DNA from: Streptomyces marokkonensis
GTDB lineage: Bacteria > Actinomycetota > Actinomycetes > Streptomycetales > Streptomycetaceae
Direction: 5' to 3'
NCBI RefSeq assembly: GCF_008312835.1
Contig: NZ_VSKS01000025.1
Location: forward strand, 1-64,000
Length of the DNA stretch: 64,000 nucleotides
Both the position numbers and the translations under genes were made by a program. The notes beneath the pieces were generated by a model. It was not told where the DNA came from, made no database searches, and saw only the letters and a program-made list of their open reading frames with translations. Position 1 is the stretch's first letter; each line of letters opens with the position of its first letter. Positions 1-10,504 of this stretch are shown here, in pieces.

Positions 1-278
1 CGCTTGTTCGCCTCGGTGATCTGCCGGTCGAGGTCGCCGAGGTTGCGGTCGACCTCGGCCCGGGCGGAGGCGGGGACCGCGGGGAGTTCGGGGGCCACGG
101 CGGGGCAGGAGACCGTGCCCGGCCCCGCGAGTGTCCGGGCGTCCGCCTCGCCGCCGTCCCCGGACGACTCACCGGCGAGAGCCGTGCCGGCGATCACCGC
201 GCCGGTCAGCGCCAGCGCGGCGGCACCGCCGACGAAGCCGACGCGGCGCTTGTTGTACTTCGGAAGAGCCCTGGACAT
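1..278 (-). CDS. secreted protein of unknown function, N-terminal part only
   Basis: Reads leftwards from an ATG at 278-276 and runs off the window after about 92 codons, so the C-terminus is missing. The N-terminus has a typical actinomycete signal peptide: Lys/Arg residues (PKYNKRR), a hydrophobic stretch of about 20 residues rich in Gly/Ala/Val/Leu, then ALAGES as a likely signal peptidase I site. The mature part begins acidic (GESSGDGGEADA), contains a single Cys (TVSCPAV) and moves into a charged, probably helical segment (ARAEVDRNLGDLDRQI). I do not recognise the family. It is divergent from argG with about 210 bases between them. Confidence 0.7.
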   Translation of the reverse strand, partial: MSRALPKYNKRRVGFVGGAAALALTGAVIAGTALAGESSGDGGEADARTLAGPGTVSCPAVAPELPAVPASARAEVDRNLGDLDRQITEANK

Positions 279-426
279 GCGGATGCCTCACTCGGGTCGG
301 GAGTGTCTGGTGGATCGACGCGGCGCCTGCGTCCGGTGAGGGATACGGGAAAGCGATTTCATCCGTTCAGACGCCGACCGGATCCGGCCGCCGCACGGCC
401 GAAACCGGGGCCGTCGCGGGGGTGAA

Positions 427-475
427 TTGACGAATCATGCGGACTCCTGCATACTCATGCATATCAGCGAATGCA
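427..475 (+). promoter_or_regulatory. argG promoter with overlapping ARG box (ArgR operator)
   Basis: TTGACG at 427-432 and CATACT at 450-455 are separated by 17 bases, a good housekeeping promoter. A perfect inverted repeat TGCAT-N4-ATGCA at 448-461 overlaps the -10 element and matches ARG-box architecture (TGAAT-N4-ATTCA in E. coli; TGCAT-type in Streptomyces). Weaker half sites follow (ATGCA at 471-475) and precede it (ATGCG at 437-441). Bound ArgR would block RNA polymerase when arginine is plentiful. The sequence is direct; ArgR binding is inference. Confidence 0.65.
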
Positions 476-491
476 CTGTGAGGAGAAACCC

Positions 492-3219
<2,728 letters not shown>

Positions 3220-3227
3220 GGCAACGT

Positions 3228-3303
3228 CCCCGGGGGCGCGGGGCCGTATCGATGTGCGGCTCCGCCGCGTGGGCGCGAGCAACCACGGCGCACCCGCACT
3301 CGC
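3228..3303. repeat. dispersed GC-rich intergenic repeat, long form
   Basis: Just after the argH stop. It opens with CCGGGGGCGCGGGG, has a palindromic middle (ATGTGCGGCTCCGCCGCGTG) and ends with CGCGAGCAACCACGGCGCAC. The start and end modules recur in shorter form at 6581-6628 after another gene end. From memory this is a family scattered at gene ends in many Streptomyces genomes; function unknown, perhaps transcript 3-prime processing. Confidence 0.5.
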
Positions 3304-3413
3304 CATGGCGCGGCAGGACCCGAGCTCGAAGGCGCCCCGGTTCCCCCAGCGGCGCGACACCGCGGGTTACGTTGGTCGGAACGCCGCACCGGAACCGACC
3401 GACGGAGCCCGCG

Positions 3414-4385
3414 ATGCCCTTCGCCCGACTGGCGACAGCGACGACCCCCACCTGCCACATCGGCCTCGGCCTCGCCGCGATCGGCCGCCCCGGCTACATC
3501 AACCTCGGCCGCGACCACGACCTCGGAGAGGACCGCAGCGTCGAGACGCTGCGCGGCCGCACCCACGAACTCCTCGACGCCGCCTACGCCCAGGGCGTGC
3601 GCTACTTCGACGCCGCCCGCTCCTACGGCCGCTCCGAGGAGTTCCTGGCCGACTGGCTGAGCGGCCACCCCGAGGCCGACGACGTGGTCATCGGCAGCAA
3701 ATGGGGCTACACCTACACCGCCGACTGGTCCACCGACGCCGAGCGGCACGAGGTCAAGGACCACTCGCTCGCCGCGTACGAGCGTCAGCGCGCCGAGTCC
3801 CAGACGCTGCTCGGCGACCGGCTCGACCTCTACCAGATCCACTCGGTGACCCCGGAGAGCCCGGCCCTCACCGACAAGGAGCTGCACGCCCGGCTCGCGG
3901 AGGCGGCGCACAGGGGACTCACCGTCGGCTTCTCCACCAGCGGCCCGGCCCAGGCGGACGCCATCCGCGCCGCGCTCGACGTCACGGTCGACGGCGAACC
4001 CCTCTTCCGTACCGTGCAGTCCACCTACAACGCCCTGGAGACCTCCGCCGGGCCCGCGCTCGCCGAGGCGCACGAGGCGGGGCTCACGGTGATCGTCAAG
4101 GAGGGCATGGCCAACGGCCGGCTGGCCGCGCCGAACGCCCCCGAGGAGCTGCGCGCCGTCGCCGAGGCGACCGGTGCGGGCCCCGACGCCGTCGCCCTCG
4201 CCGTGGTCCTGCGGCAGCCGTGGGCCGGTGTCGTCCTCTCCGGGGCCGCGACCGCCACCCAGCTCGCCTCCAATCTGCACGCCGCCGTCGTCGACCTCAC
4301 CGACGACCAGCTGTCCCGCCTCGCCGCCCTGGTCGAGGAGCCGTCGGCCTACTGGGAGCGGCGCGGGGAGCTGCCCTGGCACTGA
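3414..4385 (+). CDS. aldo/keto reductase
   Basis: A 323-residue NADPH-dependent oxidoreductase of the aldo/keto reductase (TIM-barrel) superfamily. The catalytic tetrad is visible: Asp66 and Tyr71 in YFDAARSYGRSEEF, Lys96 in GSKWGY and His143 in YQIHSV. The C-terminal cofactor-binding region is present (VVLSGAATATQLASNL). Substrate is not predictable. ATG at 3414 is the first start consistent with the family N-terminus (HIGLGLAAIGRPGYINLG). It stands alone, with a repeat upstream and a TetR operator region downstream. Confidence 0.9.
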   Translation: MPFARLATATTPTCHIGLGLAAIGRPGYINLGRDHDLGEDRSVETLRGRTHELLDAAYAQGVRYFDAARSYGRSEEFLADWLSGHPEADDVVIGSKWGYTYTADWSTDAERHEVKDHSLAAYERQRAESQTLLGDRLDLYQIHSVTPESPALTDKELHARLAEAAHRGLTVGFSTSGPAQADAIRAALDVTVDGEPLFRTVQSTYNALETSAGPALAEAHEAGLTVIVKEGMANGRLAAPNAPEELRAVAEATGAGPDAVALAVVLRQPWAGVVLSGAATATQLASNLHAAVVDLTDDQLSRLAALVEEPSAYWERRGELPWH

Positions 4386-4435
4386 GCAGCCGCGGCCCCG
4401 GGACATCCGGCATTGTGAGACGCGTGCGCCTTGAA

Positions 4436-4466
4436 TGAGACATCAATGTCTCACATGGGCTAATGT
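4436..4466 (+). promoter_or_regulatory. TetR operator and probable leaderless promoter
   Basis: TGAGACATCAATGTCTCA at 4436-4453 is a perfect 18-base palindrome. TAATGT at 4461-4466 looks like a -10 box and ends only 6 bases before the ATG at 4473, so the transcript is probably leaderless. The palindrome covers the -35 position, the classic geometry for autorepression by the TetR-family product. A further GTGAGAC half site lies at about 4415. Confidence 0.65.
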
Positions 4467-4472
4467 TGCCTC

Positions 4473-5042
4473 ATGGCTGTCGACCGTGACCACGTGCTGC
4501 GCAGTGCCGCCGCCCTGCTGACCCGCAAATCCACCGCGACCATGGACGAGGTCGCCAAGGCCGCCGGGATCAGCCGCGCCACCCTGCACCGGCAGTTCGC
4601 CGGACGGGACGCGCTGGTCCGGGCGCTGGAGGCGCTCGGGATCGCGGAGTGCGAGGCCGCCCTGGAGGCGGCCCGGCCCGGCGAGGGGCCCGCCACCGAC
4701 GCCGTGCGCCGCCTGGTCGCCGAGGTCGAACCGCACGCCGGCCTGCTCGCCTTCCTCTACAGCGAGAACCAGCTGTTCGAGGGCGAGGAGCAGAACGAGG
4801 GCTGGACCAGGATCGACGAGGCCGTCGCCGGCCTCTTCCGGCGCGGCCAGGCGAGCGGCGAGTTCCGTATCGACCTCACCCCGGCCTGGCTCACCGAGGC
4901 CCTCTACGGGCTGCTCGCCTCCGCCGCCTGGGCGGTCGCCGAGGGCCGCGTCGCCCCCAAGGACTTCACCCACATGATCGTCGAGCTGCTGCTCGGCGGC
5001 GTACGACGCCAGGGCGACCCGGCGCGGAGGAAGGACTCATGA
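4473..5042 (+). CDS. TetR-family transcriptional repressor
   Basis: A 189-residue regulator with an N-terminal helix-turn-helix (TMDEVAKAAGISRATLHRQFAGRDALVRA, about residues 20-48) and a helical ligand-binding C-terminus. It overlaps the efflux gene downstream by the ATGA start/stop arrangement, so the two are translated together; the usual logic is drug binding, release of the operator at 4436-4453 and induction of the pump. The TAATGT box six bases before the ATG suggests leaderless translation, and no Shine-Dalgarno sequence is visible. The ligand is unknown. Confidence 0.9.
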   Translation: MAVDRDHVLRSAAALLTRKSTATMDEVAKAAGISRATLHRQFAGRDALVRALEALGIAECEAALEAARPGEGPATDAVRRLVAEVEPHAGLLAFLYSENQLFEGEEQNEGWTRIDEAVAGLFRRGQASGEFRIDLTPAWLTEALYGLLASAAWAVAEGRVAPKDFTHMIVELLLGGVRRQGDPARRKDS

Positions 5043-6568
5043 CCAGCGCGCTGCGCCCGGAGACCACGACCGAGGAGGTGAGGCGCCCGGGCCGGTGGCT
5101 GGCGCTCTCCGTCCTGGTGCTCGCCGTGCTGCTGGTGGCCGTCGACGCGACCGTCCTCGGTCTGGCCACCCCCTACATCAGCGAGGACCTCGCACCCACC
5201 GGCAGCCAGCTGCTGTGGATCGGTGACGTCTACTCCTTCGTCATCGCCGGTCTGCTCGTCTCCATGGGCAGCCTCGGCGACCGCGTCGGCCGCAAGCGGA
5301 TCCTCCTCTGCGGCGCCACCGCGTTCGGCGCGATATCCGTGCTCAACGCCTACGCGCACACACCCGAGGTGATGATCCTCGCGCGCGCCTTGCTCGGTGT
5401 CGCCGGCGCCACCCTCATGCCCGCCACCCTCGCCCTGATCCGCAACCTCTTCCACGACCCGCGCGAACGCAGCCTCGCCATCGGCATCTGGGGCGCGACC
5501 GCCTCGGCGGGCACCGCCCTCGGGCCGATCCTGGGCGGCTTCCTCCTCGAGCACTTCTGGTGGGGCTCGGTCTTCCTGATCAACCTGCCCGTGATGGCCG
5601 TCCTGGTGGTCGTCGGCGTCAAGCTGCTCCCCGAGTCCCGCACCCCGAACCCGGGACCGTGGGACCTGACCAGTGTGGTCCTCTCGCTGGCCGGCATGAT
5701 CGGCGTCGTCTACGCGGTGAAGGAGGCCGCGAGTCACGGCCTCGGCCGGTCCGTCGTGGCCTCGGGACTGCTGGGCGCGGCCGCCCTGTACGGCTTCGTC
5801 CGCCGTCAGTTCAGCCTCCCGGCCCCGCTGCTGGACATGCGGCTGTTCCGCCATCGCGGCTTCAGCGGCGCCGTCCTGGCGGATCTGCTGACCATCCTCG
5901 GTCTGTCCGGACTGGTGTTCTTCCTGTCGCAGTACCTGCAACTCGTCCAGGGGCGACGCCCGTTCGAGGCCGGACTGGCCGAACTGCCCGCCGCGGTCGG
6001 CGCGGTGGCGGCCGGGCTGCTCGCGGGCCGGGCCGCCCGGCGGTTCTCGGTGCGCTCGGTCGTCGCCGGAGGACTCGCGGCGATCGGCCTGGCGCTGGCC
6101 GCGCTGACGGTGATCGGGCAGTCCACCGGCTACCCCCTGCTCGGGGCGGCACTGCTGGTGGTCGGCCTGGGCGCCGGCCTCTCCTTCACGGTGACCGCGG
6201 ACGTGATCCTCTCCAGCGTGCCCAAGGAACATGCGGGCGCCGCCTCCGCCGTCTCCGAGACGGCGTACGAACTCGGCGCGGCCCTCGGCATCGCCGTGCT
6301 CGGCTCCATCGTGACCGGTGTCTACCGCGGCTTCACCGGCCCCGCGGGCACACCGGCCGCCGCGCACGAGTCGCTGGGCGGCGCGGTGGAAGCGGCGTCG
6401 TCCCTCCCCGCCCACACCGCCGGACCCATGCTGGACGCGGCCCGGCAGGCCTTCGTCGACGGCCTCACCCTGGCAGCGGGCGCGGGAGCGACTGTCCTCC
6501 TGGCAGCGGCAGCGGCGTCATGGTTCATGCTGCGCGACCAACGCCTGGACAGCGCCCAGGCCGACTGA
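5039..6568 (+). CDS. MFS multidrug efflux transporter, DHA2 (14-TM) type
   Basis: A 509-residue membrane protein with about 14 predicted transmembrane segments, resembling the QacA/SmvA/EmrB group of proton-driven drug exporters. Recognisable motifs are GSLGDRVGRKRILL (motif A, loop 2-3), a motif B-like ARALLGVAGA, and ATASAGTALGPILGGFLLE (motif C, typical of antiporters). ATG at 5039 overlaps the tetR stop codon. Expression is likely controlled by the adjacent TetR protein. Substrate cannot be told from sequence; members export lipophilic cations and antibiotics. Confidence 0.92.
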   Translation: MTSALRPETTTEEVRRPGRWLALSVLVLAVLLVAVDATVLGLATPYISEDLAPTGSQLLWIGDVYSFVIAGLLVSMGSLGDRVGRKRILLCGATAFGAISVLNAYAHTPEVMILARALLGVAGATLMPATLALIRNLFHDPRERSLAIGIWGATASAGTALGPILGGFLLEHFWWGSVFLINLPVMAVLVVVGVKLLPESRTPNPGPWDLTSVVLSLAGMIGVVYAVKEAASHGLGRSVVASGLLGAAALYGFVRRQFSLPAPLLDMRLFRHRGFSGAVLADLLTILGLSGLVFFLSQYLQLVQGRRPFEAGLAELPAAVGAVAAGLLAGRAARRFSVRSVVAGGLAAIGLALAALTVIGQSTGYPLLGAALLVVGLGAGLSFTVTADVILSSVPKEHAGAASAVSETAYELGAALGIAVLGSIVTGVYRGFTGPAGTPAAAHESLGGAVEAASSLPAHTAGPMLDAARQAFVDGLTLAAGAGATVLLAAAAASWFMLRDQRLDSAQAD

Positions 6569-6580
6569 CGGGACCACCCG

Positions 6581-6628
6581 AGGGGCGCGGGGAACTGCGC
6601 GACCAGCCACCACGCACCCGCGCCCGGA
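6581..6628. repeat. dispersed GC-rich intergenic repeat, short form
   Basis: GAGGGGCGCGGGGAACTGCG followed by CGACCAGCCACCACGCACC, in the gap between the convergent MFS and acyltransferase genes. Its two ends match the ends of the repeat at 3228-3303, with the palindromic middle of that copy missing. Confidence 0.5.
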
Positions 6629-6670
6629 AGGCGGCCCGGTAGCCGGCCCGCCCCCCTCGCGAAGCCGGCG

Positions 6671-7405
6671 CTACGCCGCCTTCGCCTTGCTCGCGTACAT
6701 GTCGACGTACTCCTGGCCGGACAGCCGCATCACCTCGGCCATCACCGAGTCGGTCACCGCGCGCAGGACATAGCGGTCGCGGTCCATGCCCTCGTAGCGG
6801 GAGAACTCCATCGCCTCGCCGAAGCGGACCGTGACCCGGCCCGGCCGGGGCAGACCCGCGCCGCCCGGCTGGAGCTTGTCCGTGCCGATCATGGCGAACG
6901 GGACCACGGGAGCGCCGGTCATCAGGGTGAGCCGGGCGATGCCGGTGCGCCCCCGGTACAGCCGGCCGTCGGGGGAGCGGGTGCCCTCCGGGTAGATGCC
7001 GAACATCCGGCCCTCCTCCAGCACCCGTCGCCCGGTCATCAGGGCCGCCACCCCGCCACGGCCGCCGTCGCGGTCGACCGGGATCATGCCGACGCCGGTG
7101 AAGAACCACGCCATCAGCCGGCCCTTGAGACCCTTGCCGGTGACGTACTCGTCCTTGCCGATGAAGACGACCTGACGGTCGCAGACGAGCGGCAGGATCA
7201 TCGAGTCGATGAACGTCAGGTGGTTGCCGGCGAGGATCACGGGACCGTCGCCCGGGATGTTCTCCGCACCCTCCACCCGTGGGCGGAACATCAGGCGCAT
7301 GATCGGACCGAGCACTGCCTTGATGAGCGCGAAGCGGGACAACGGGCCCTCCGGTGGGAAACGGACTTCGACGAATGCTGTTTGAGTCTGTGCAGGTGAG
7401 GACAT
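6671..7405 (-). CDS. 1-acyl-sn-glycerol-3-phosphate acyltransferase family protein (PlsC-like)
   Basis: A 244-residue membrane-associated acyltransferase that would acylate a lysophospholipid or related acceptor. The catalytic NHxxxxD motif is NHLTFID near residue 82 and the acceptor-binding motif is YPEGTRS near residue 140. Start ATG 7405-7403. Its upstream region is shared with the divergent glycerophosphodiesterase and contains PHO-box-like repeats, hinting that both belong to phospholipid turnover. The exact substrate is not determinable; several PlsC paralogues are normal in Streptomyces. Confidence 0.88.
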   Translation of the reverse strand: MSSPAQTQTAFVEVRFPPEGPLSRFALIKAVLGPIMRLMFRPRVEGAENIPGDGPVILAGNHLTFIDSMILPLVCDRQVVFIGKDEYVTGKGLKGRLMAWFFTGVGMIPVDRDGGRGGVAALMTGRRVLEEGRMFGIYPEGTRSPDGRLYRGRTGIARLTLMTGAPVVPFAMIGTDKLQPGGAGLPRPGRVTVRFGEAMEFSRYEGMDRDRYVLRAVTDSVMAEVMRLSGQEYVDMYASKAKAA

Positions 7406-7446
7406 TACTCGCGGCCCGGGGGGTTGCGCACATCGGGCGCGTGGGA

Positions 7447-7485
7447 GTTCACCCGGGTCTTACTCACTCTTGACTCGGGTTCACC
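7447..7485 (+). promoter_or_regulatory. PHO-box-like direct repeats between acyltransferase and glycerophosphodiesterase
   Basis: GTTCACC at 7447-7453 and again at 7479-7485, with two degenerate 11-base units (TCTTACTCACT, CTTGACTCGGG) between. The Streptomyces PhoP operator is built of direct 11-base units starting GTTCACC, and glpQ-type phosphodiesterases are known PhoP targets. Spacing of the last unit is off by one base. The rest of the 7406-7759 gap shows no gene. Confidence 0.5.
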
Positions 7486-7759
7486 TGCGGTGCCCTGCCC
7501 GTGGGCGGCGCGCAACACGGCCGTCACACTGTGACGCACGTCGCCCGGGCCGGCGCAGCGCACGGGTGCCCCGGACCGGCCGGCCCAACCGGACGAGCCG
7601 TCACATCCCCGCAGGAATACGACGGAGCTACGTCATCCGCATGAGGGACGTACGACACGCAACATCACCCGTGTGTTCGGCCCGGGGTCTCCCGCCGGTC
7701 ATCCACGCCCACCTACGATCGGCCCGCACCGGACGAGCCGACACCAGGAGGACCCACTC

Positions 7760-8929
7760 ATGGCAACGCGGGAGTCGAACGAACAGGCGGGCGGAACCGG
7801 ACGGCGCGCCCTCCTCGGCGCGGCCGTACTCGGCGCCTCCGGAACGGTCCTGGGGCTGGGCGGCACGGCGAGAGCCGACGGCACCCGGCACGGCGGCGGC
7901 AGAGGGCTGAAGGGCCTGCCCGTCCCGACGATCATCGGCCACCGCGGAGCCAGCGGCTACCGGCCCGAGCACACCCTCGGCTCGTACCAGCTCGCCCTCG
8001 ACATGGGTGCGGACGTCGTCGAGGCCGGCGACCTGGTGCCCACCAAGGACGGTCACCTCGTCTGCCGTCACGAACCGGAGATCGGCGGCACCACGGACGT
8101 CGCCGACCACCCCGAGTTCGCCGGCCGCCGGACCACCAAGACGCTGGACGGCGCCTCCGTCACCGGCTGGTTCACCGAGGACTTCACCCTCGCCGAACTG
8201 AAGCGGCTGCGCGCCGTCGAGCGCATCCCCGCCAACCGCCCGCACAACACCCTCTACAACGGCCGCTGGGAGATCCCCACGTTCGAAGAGGTGCTGCGCT
8301 GGCAGGACGAGCAGACCCGCAAACGCGGCAAGCAGGTCTGGATCTATCCCGAGACCAAGCACCCCACCTACTTCCGGAACCTCGGCCTCGGTCTGGAGGA
8401 GCGGGTCGCGGCGATCCTGCGCAAGCACGGCAAGCACCGCAGGAACTCGCCGGTCATCCTCCAGTCGTTCGAGCCGACCGGCATCCAGCGGCTCCGCGGG
8501 CTCGTGGACAACCCGCTCGTGGTCCTCCTGTCCGGCGCGAACAGCCGTCCCTGGGACTTCGTCGAGTCGGGCGACCCGCGCACCGTGGCCGACCTCGTCA
8601 CGCCCGAGGGGCTGAAGGAGATCGCCTCCTACGCGCAGGGCATCGGCCCCACCCTCGACCTGGTCATCCCGCGTGACGCGGGCGGCAGGCTCACCCGGCC
8701 GACCACGCTGGTGCGTGACGCCCACCGGGCCGGCCTGATCCTGCACCCCTACACCCTGCGCAACGAGAACCCCTTCCTGCCCGCCGACTTCCGCGAGGGC
8801 ACCGGCCCCGACGCCTACGGGGACGTCTTCGGCGCCTACCGGACGTACTTCGCCACCGGCATCGACGGTGTGTTCACCGACCACCCGGACACCGGGCTGC
8901 TGGCCCGCGAGGACTTCGTCAACGACTGA
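7760..8929 (+). CDS. secreted glycerophosphodiester phosphodiesterase (GlpQ-like)
   Basis: A 389-residue enzyme that hydrolyses glycerophosphodiesters such as deacylated phospholipids to glycerol-3-phosphate outside the cell. A Tat-type signal (GRRALLGAAVLGASG) is followed by the GDPD TIM barrel: HRGASGYRPEHT with His61, then the metal-binding strand and RHEPEIGGTT. ATG at 7760 has a strong AGGAGGA. The metal-ligand motif reads VVEAGDLVPT, one residue longer between Glu and Asp than the usual E-x-D; this may still fold but is notable. Probably phosphate regulated. Internal frames show no frameshift. Confidence 0.92.
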   Translation: MATRESNEQAGGTGRRALLGAAVLGASGTVLGLGGTARADGTRHGGGRGLKGLPVPTIIGHRGASGYRPEHTLGSYQLALDMGADVVEAGDLVPTKDGHLVCRHEPEIGGTTDVADHPEFAGRRTTKTLDGASVTGWFTEDFTLAELKRLRAVERIPANRPHNTLYNGRWEIPTFEEVLRWQDEQTRKRGKQVWIYPETKHPTYFRNLGLGLEERVAAILRKHGKHRRNSPVILQSFEPTGIQRLRGLVDNPLVVLLSGANSRPWDFVESGDPRTVADLVTPEGLKEIASYAQGIGPTLDLVIPRDAGGRLTRPTTLVRDAHRAGLILHPYTLRNENPFLPADFREGTGPDAYGDVFGAYRTYFATGIDGVFTDHPDTGLLAREDFVND

Positions 8930-9006
8930 GGCGCCGCACCCCCGGTGGGGGTGAACCGCGGGCCGCTCCGGGCAACCCCGCCCGGGGCGGCCGAGTCGTT
9001 GCGCGT

Positions 9007-9519
9007 ATGACACACGAGCCGGTCCCGGCGTACGAACTGGTCGTCTCCCTCGGTCCGCTGCTGCGTGCGGAGGCCGCGGCCGAGGCGCCCGGCTGCGGAG
9101 CCGAGCCGGGCGATCTCGAACAGGCGGTCTGGCTCCGCCTGCTGGAGCGCCTCGGCACCGACGGCCCGCCGCCCGACCCGCCGGGCTGGCTCCGCCGGGC
9201 CGTCCGCACCGAGGCCCGCCGCACCCGCCGTACCGCCCGCCGGGAAACGGCGCTGACCGGCGAGCCCGCCGACACCGGCCGCCACGGTCCCGAGGAGCTG
9301 GCCCTGGCCGCCGCCCGCCGGCGCGCCCTGCGGGACGCCGTACGGCGGCTGCCCGGCCGCTGCCCCCGGCTGATGGAGGCGCTGCTGTCCCCGCGAGATC
9401 CGACATACCGTGAAATCGCAGGGGAGTTGGGTATCTCACAGGGCAGTCTCGGCCCGGAACGTTCCAGATGCCTGGGATGTCTGCGTCGTTTGCTCACACG
9501 GGAGGTTGCGGCGCGCTGA
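9007..9519 (+). CDS. RNA polymerase sigma-70-like factor (ECF type)
   Basis: A small 170-residue sigma-like protein. Region 2 is seen in GDLEQAVWLRLLERL and the following WLRRAVRTEARR; region 4 is YREIAGELGISQGSLGPERSRCLGCLRRLL with a helix-turn-helix. A Pro-rich linker lies between. No anti-sigma gene is adjacent. The Arg-rich central helix and two Cys in the last helix are unusual. It may be a true ECF factor or a sigma-like regulator without promoter activity. Confidence 0.75.
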   Translation: MTHEPVPAYELVVSLGPLLRAEAAAEAPGCGAEPGDLEQAVWLRLLERLGTDGPPPDPPGWLRRAVRTEARRTRRTARRETALTGEPADTGRHGPEELALAAARRRALRDAVRRLPGRCPRLMEALLSPRDPTYREIAGELGISQGSLGPERSRCLGCLRRLLTREVAAR

Positions 9520-9576
9520 GGACGGGGATAGGAGTGGGGGACGACAGGTGATCAGGTGAGCGGGAGGCATGCGCAC

Positions 9577-10074
9577 ATGGGCATGAGTGTGACCATCTCT
9601 GCGGCGGCCGAGCAGGACGCGGAGCAGATCTTCAGGTTGCAGTACCTGTGCTTCCAGAGCGAAGCGGCGCTCTACGGCAACTACCGCATCGATCCCCTCG
9701 TCCAGAGCCTCGACTCGGTGCGCGAGGAGGTCGCCGGCGACTGCGTCTTCGTCGCCCGTCTCGGCGACGAGATCGTCGGCTCGGTCCACGGCAGGATCAC
9801 CGAGGACGGCGCCGCCGCGATCGGCAAGCTCTGCGTCCACCCCCGCCTCCAGGGACACGGCATCGGCGCGCGTCTGCTGAGGGCGGCGGAATCCGCCCTC
9901 GCCGGCGAGCGCGGCGCCAGGACGTTCCGCCTGCACGCCGGGCACCGCAGCGAGAGCAACCTGCGGCTGTACAGCAGGGTCGGCTACCAGCGGGTGGGCA
10001 CGTCCCAGGGTGCGGACGGCGTACCGATGATCGTCCTGGAGAAGGACGCGGAGACGTACGCGACGACCGCCTGA
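9577..10074 (+). CDS. GNAT-family N-acetyltransferase
   Basis: A 165-residue acyl-CoA-dependent acetyltransferase. Motif A is clear: GKLCVHPRLQGHGIGARLLRAAE, with the R/Q-x-x-G-x-G/A pyrophosphate loop, followed by the C-terminal LRLYSRVGYQRVG. I chose ATG 9577 because GGGAGG sits 9 bases upstream; GTG 9556 and ATG 9583 are alternatives. Its stop TGA abuts the stop of the convergent membrane protein within a single TGATCA. Substrate unknown. Confidence 0.85.
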   Translation: MGMSVTISAAAEQDAEQIFRLQYLCFQSEAALYGNYRIDPLVQSLDSVREEVAGDCVFVARLGDEIVGSVHGRITEDGAAAIGKLCVHPRLQGHGIGARLLRAAESALAGERGARTFRLHAGHRSESNLRLYSRVGYQRVGTSQGADGVPMIVLEKDAETYATTA

Positions 10075-10503
10075 TCAGTCCCCGGGCCGCCGCGGTCGCG
10101 CGGTGCGCAGCCAGTACACGGCGGTCAGGGGCAGCAGCACGGGAATGAAGAGGTACCCCATCCCGTACTCCGACCACACGGTCGCGTCGGGGAAGGCGGA
10201 CGGGTCGAGCAACGTCCAGGTGCCCACGGTCAGTACGCCCACGAGCTCGGCGGCGCAGCACACCAGCGCCGCCCTGCGGGCCGTCTCCCCGCCCCGTACC
10301 AGCGTGTAGGTGATGAAGCCGTAGACCACCCCGGCCAGCGCGGACAGGGTGTAGGCGAGCGGCGCCCGGTCGAACTCGGTGGCGATCTGGTACACCGAGC
10401 GCGACACCGCGCCGACGACCATCACCCCGTACAGCCACACCAGCAGCAGTCCGGGCCCGCCGATCAGCCGCGTGCGGTTCGGCTTCTGCTGTGTCGCGGC
10501 CAT
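10075..10503 (-). CDS. small integral membrane protein (about 4 TM), unknown
   Basis: A 142-residue protein with four hydrophobic segments: GLLLVWLYGVMVVGAV, YTLSALAGVVYGFITYTL, AALVCCAAELVGVLTV and GYLFIPVLLPLTAVYWL. It begins MAATQQKPNRTRL after the ATG at 10503. Second of two small membrane genes in a row on this strand (one base gap to 10505), so probably co-transcribed and perhaps a complex. I do not recognise a function. Confidence 0.8.
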   Translation of the reverse strand: MAATQQKPNRTRLIGGPGLLLVWLYGVMVVGAVSRSVYQIATEFDRAPLAYTLSALAGVVYGFITYTLVRGGETARRAALVCCAAELVGVLTVGTWTLLDPSAFPDATVWSEYGMGYLFIPVLLPLTAVYWLRTARPRRPGD

Positions 10504-10504
10504 C

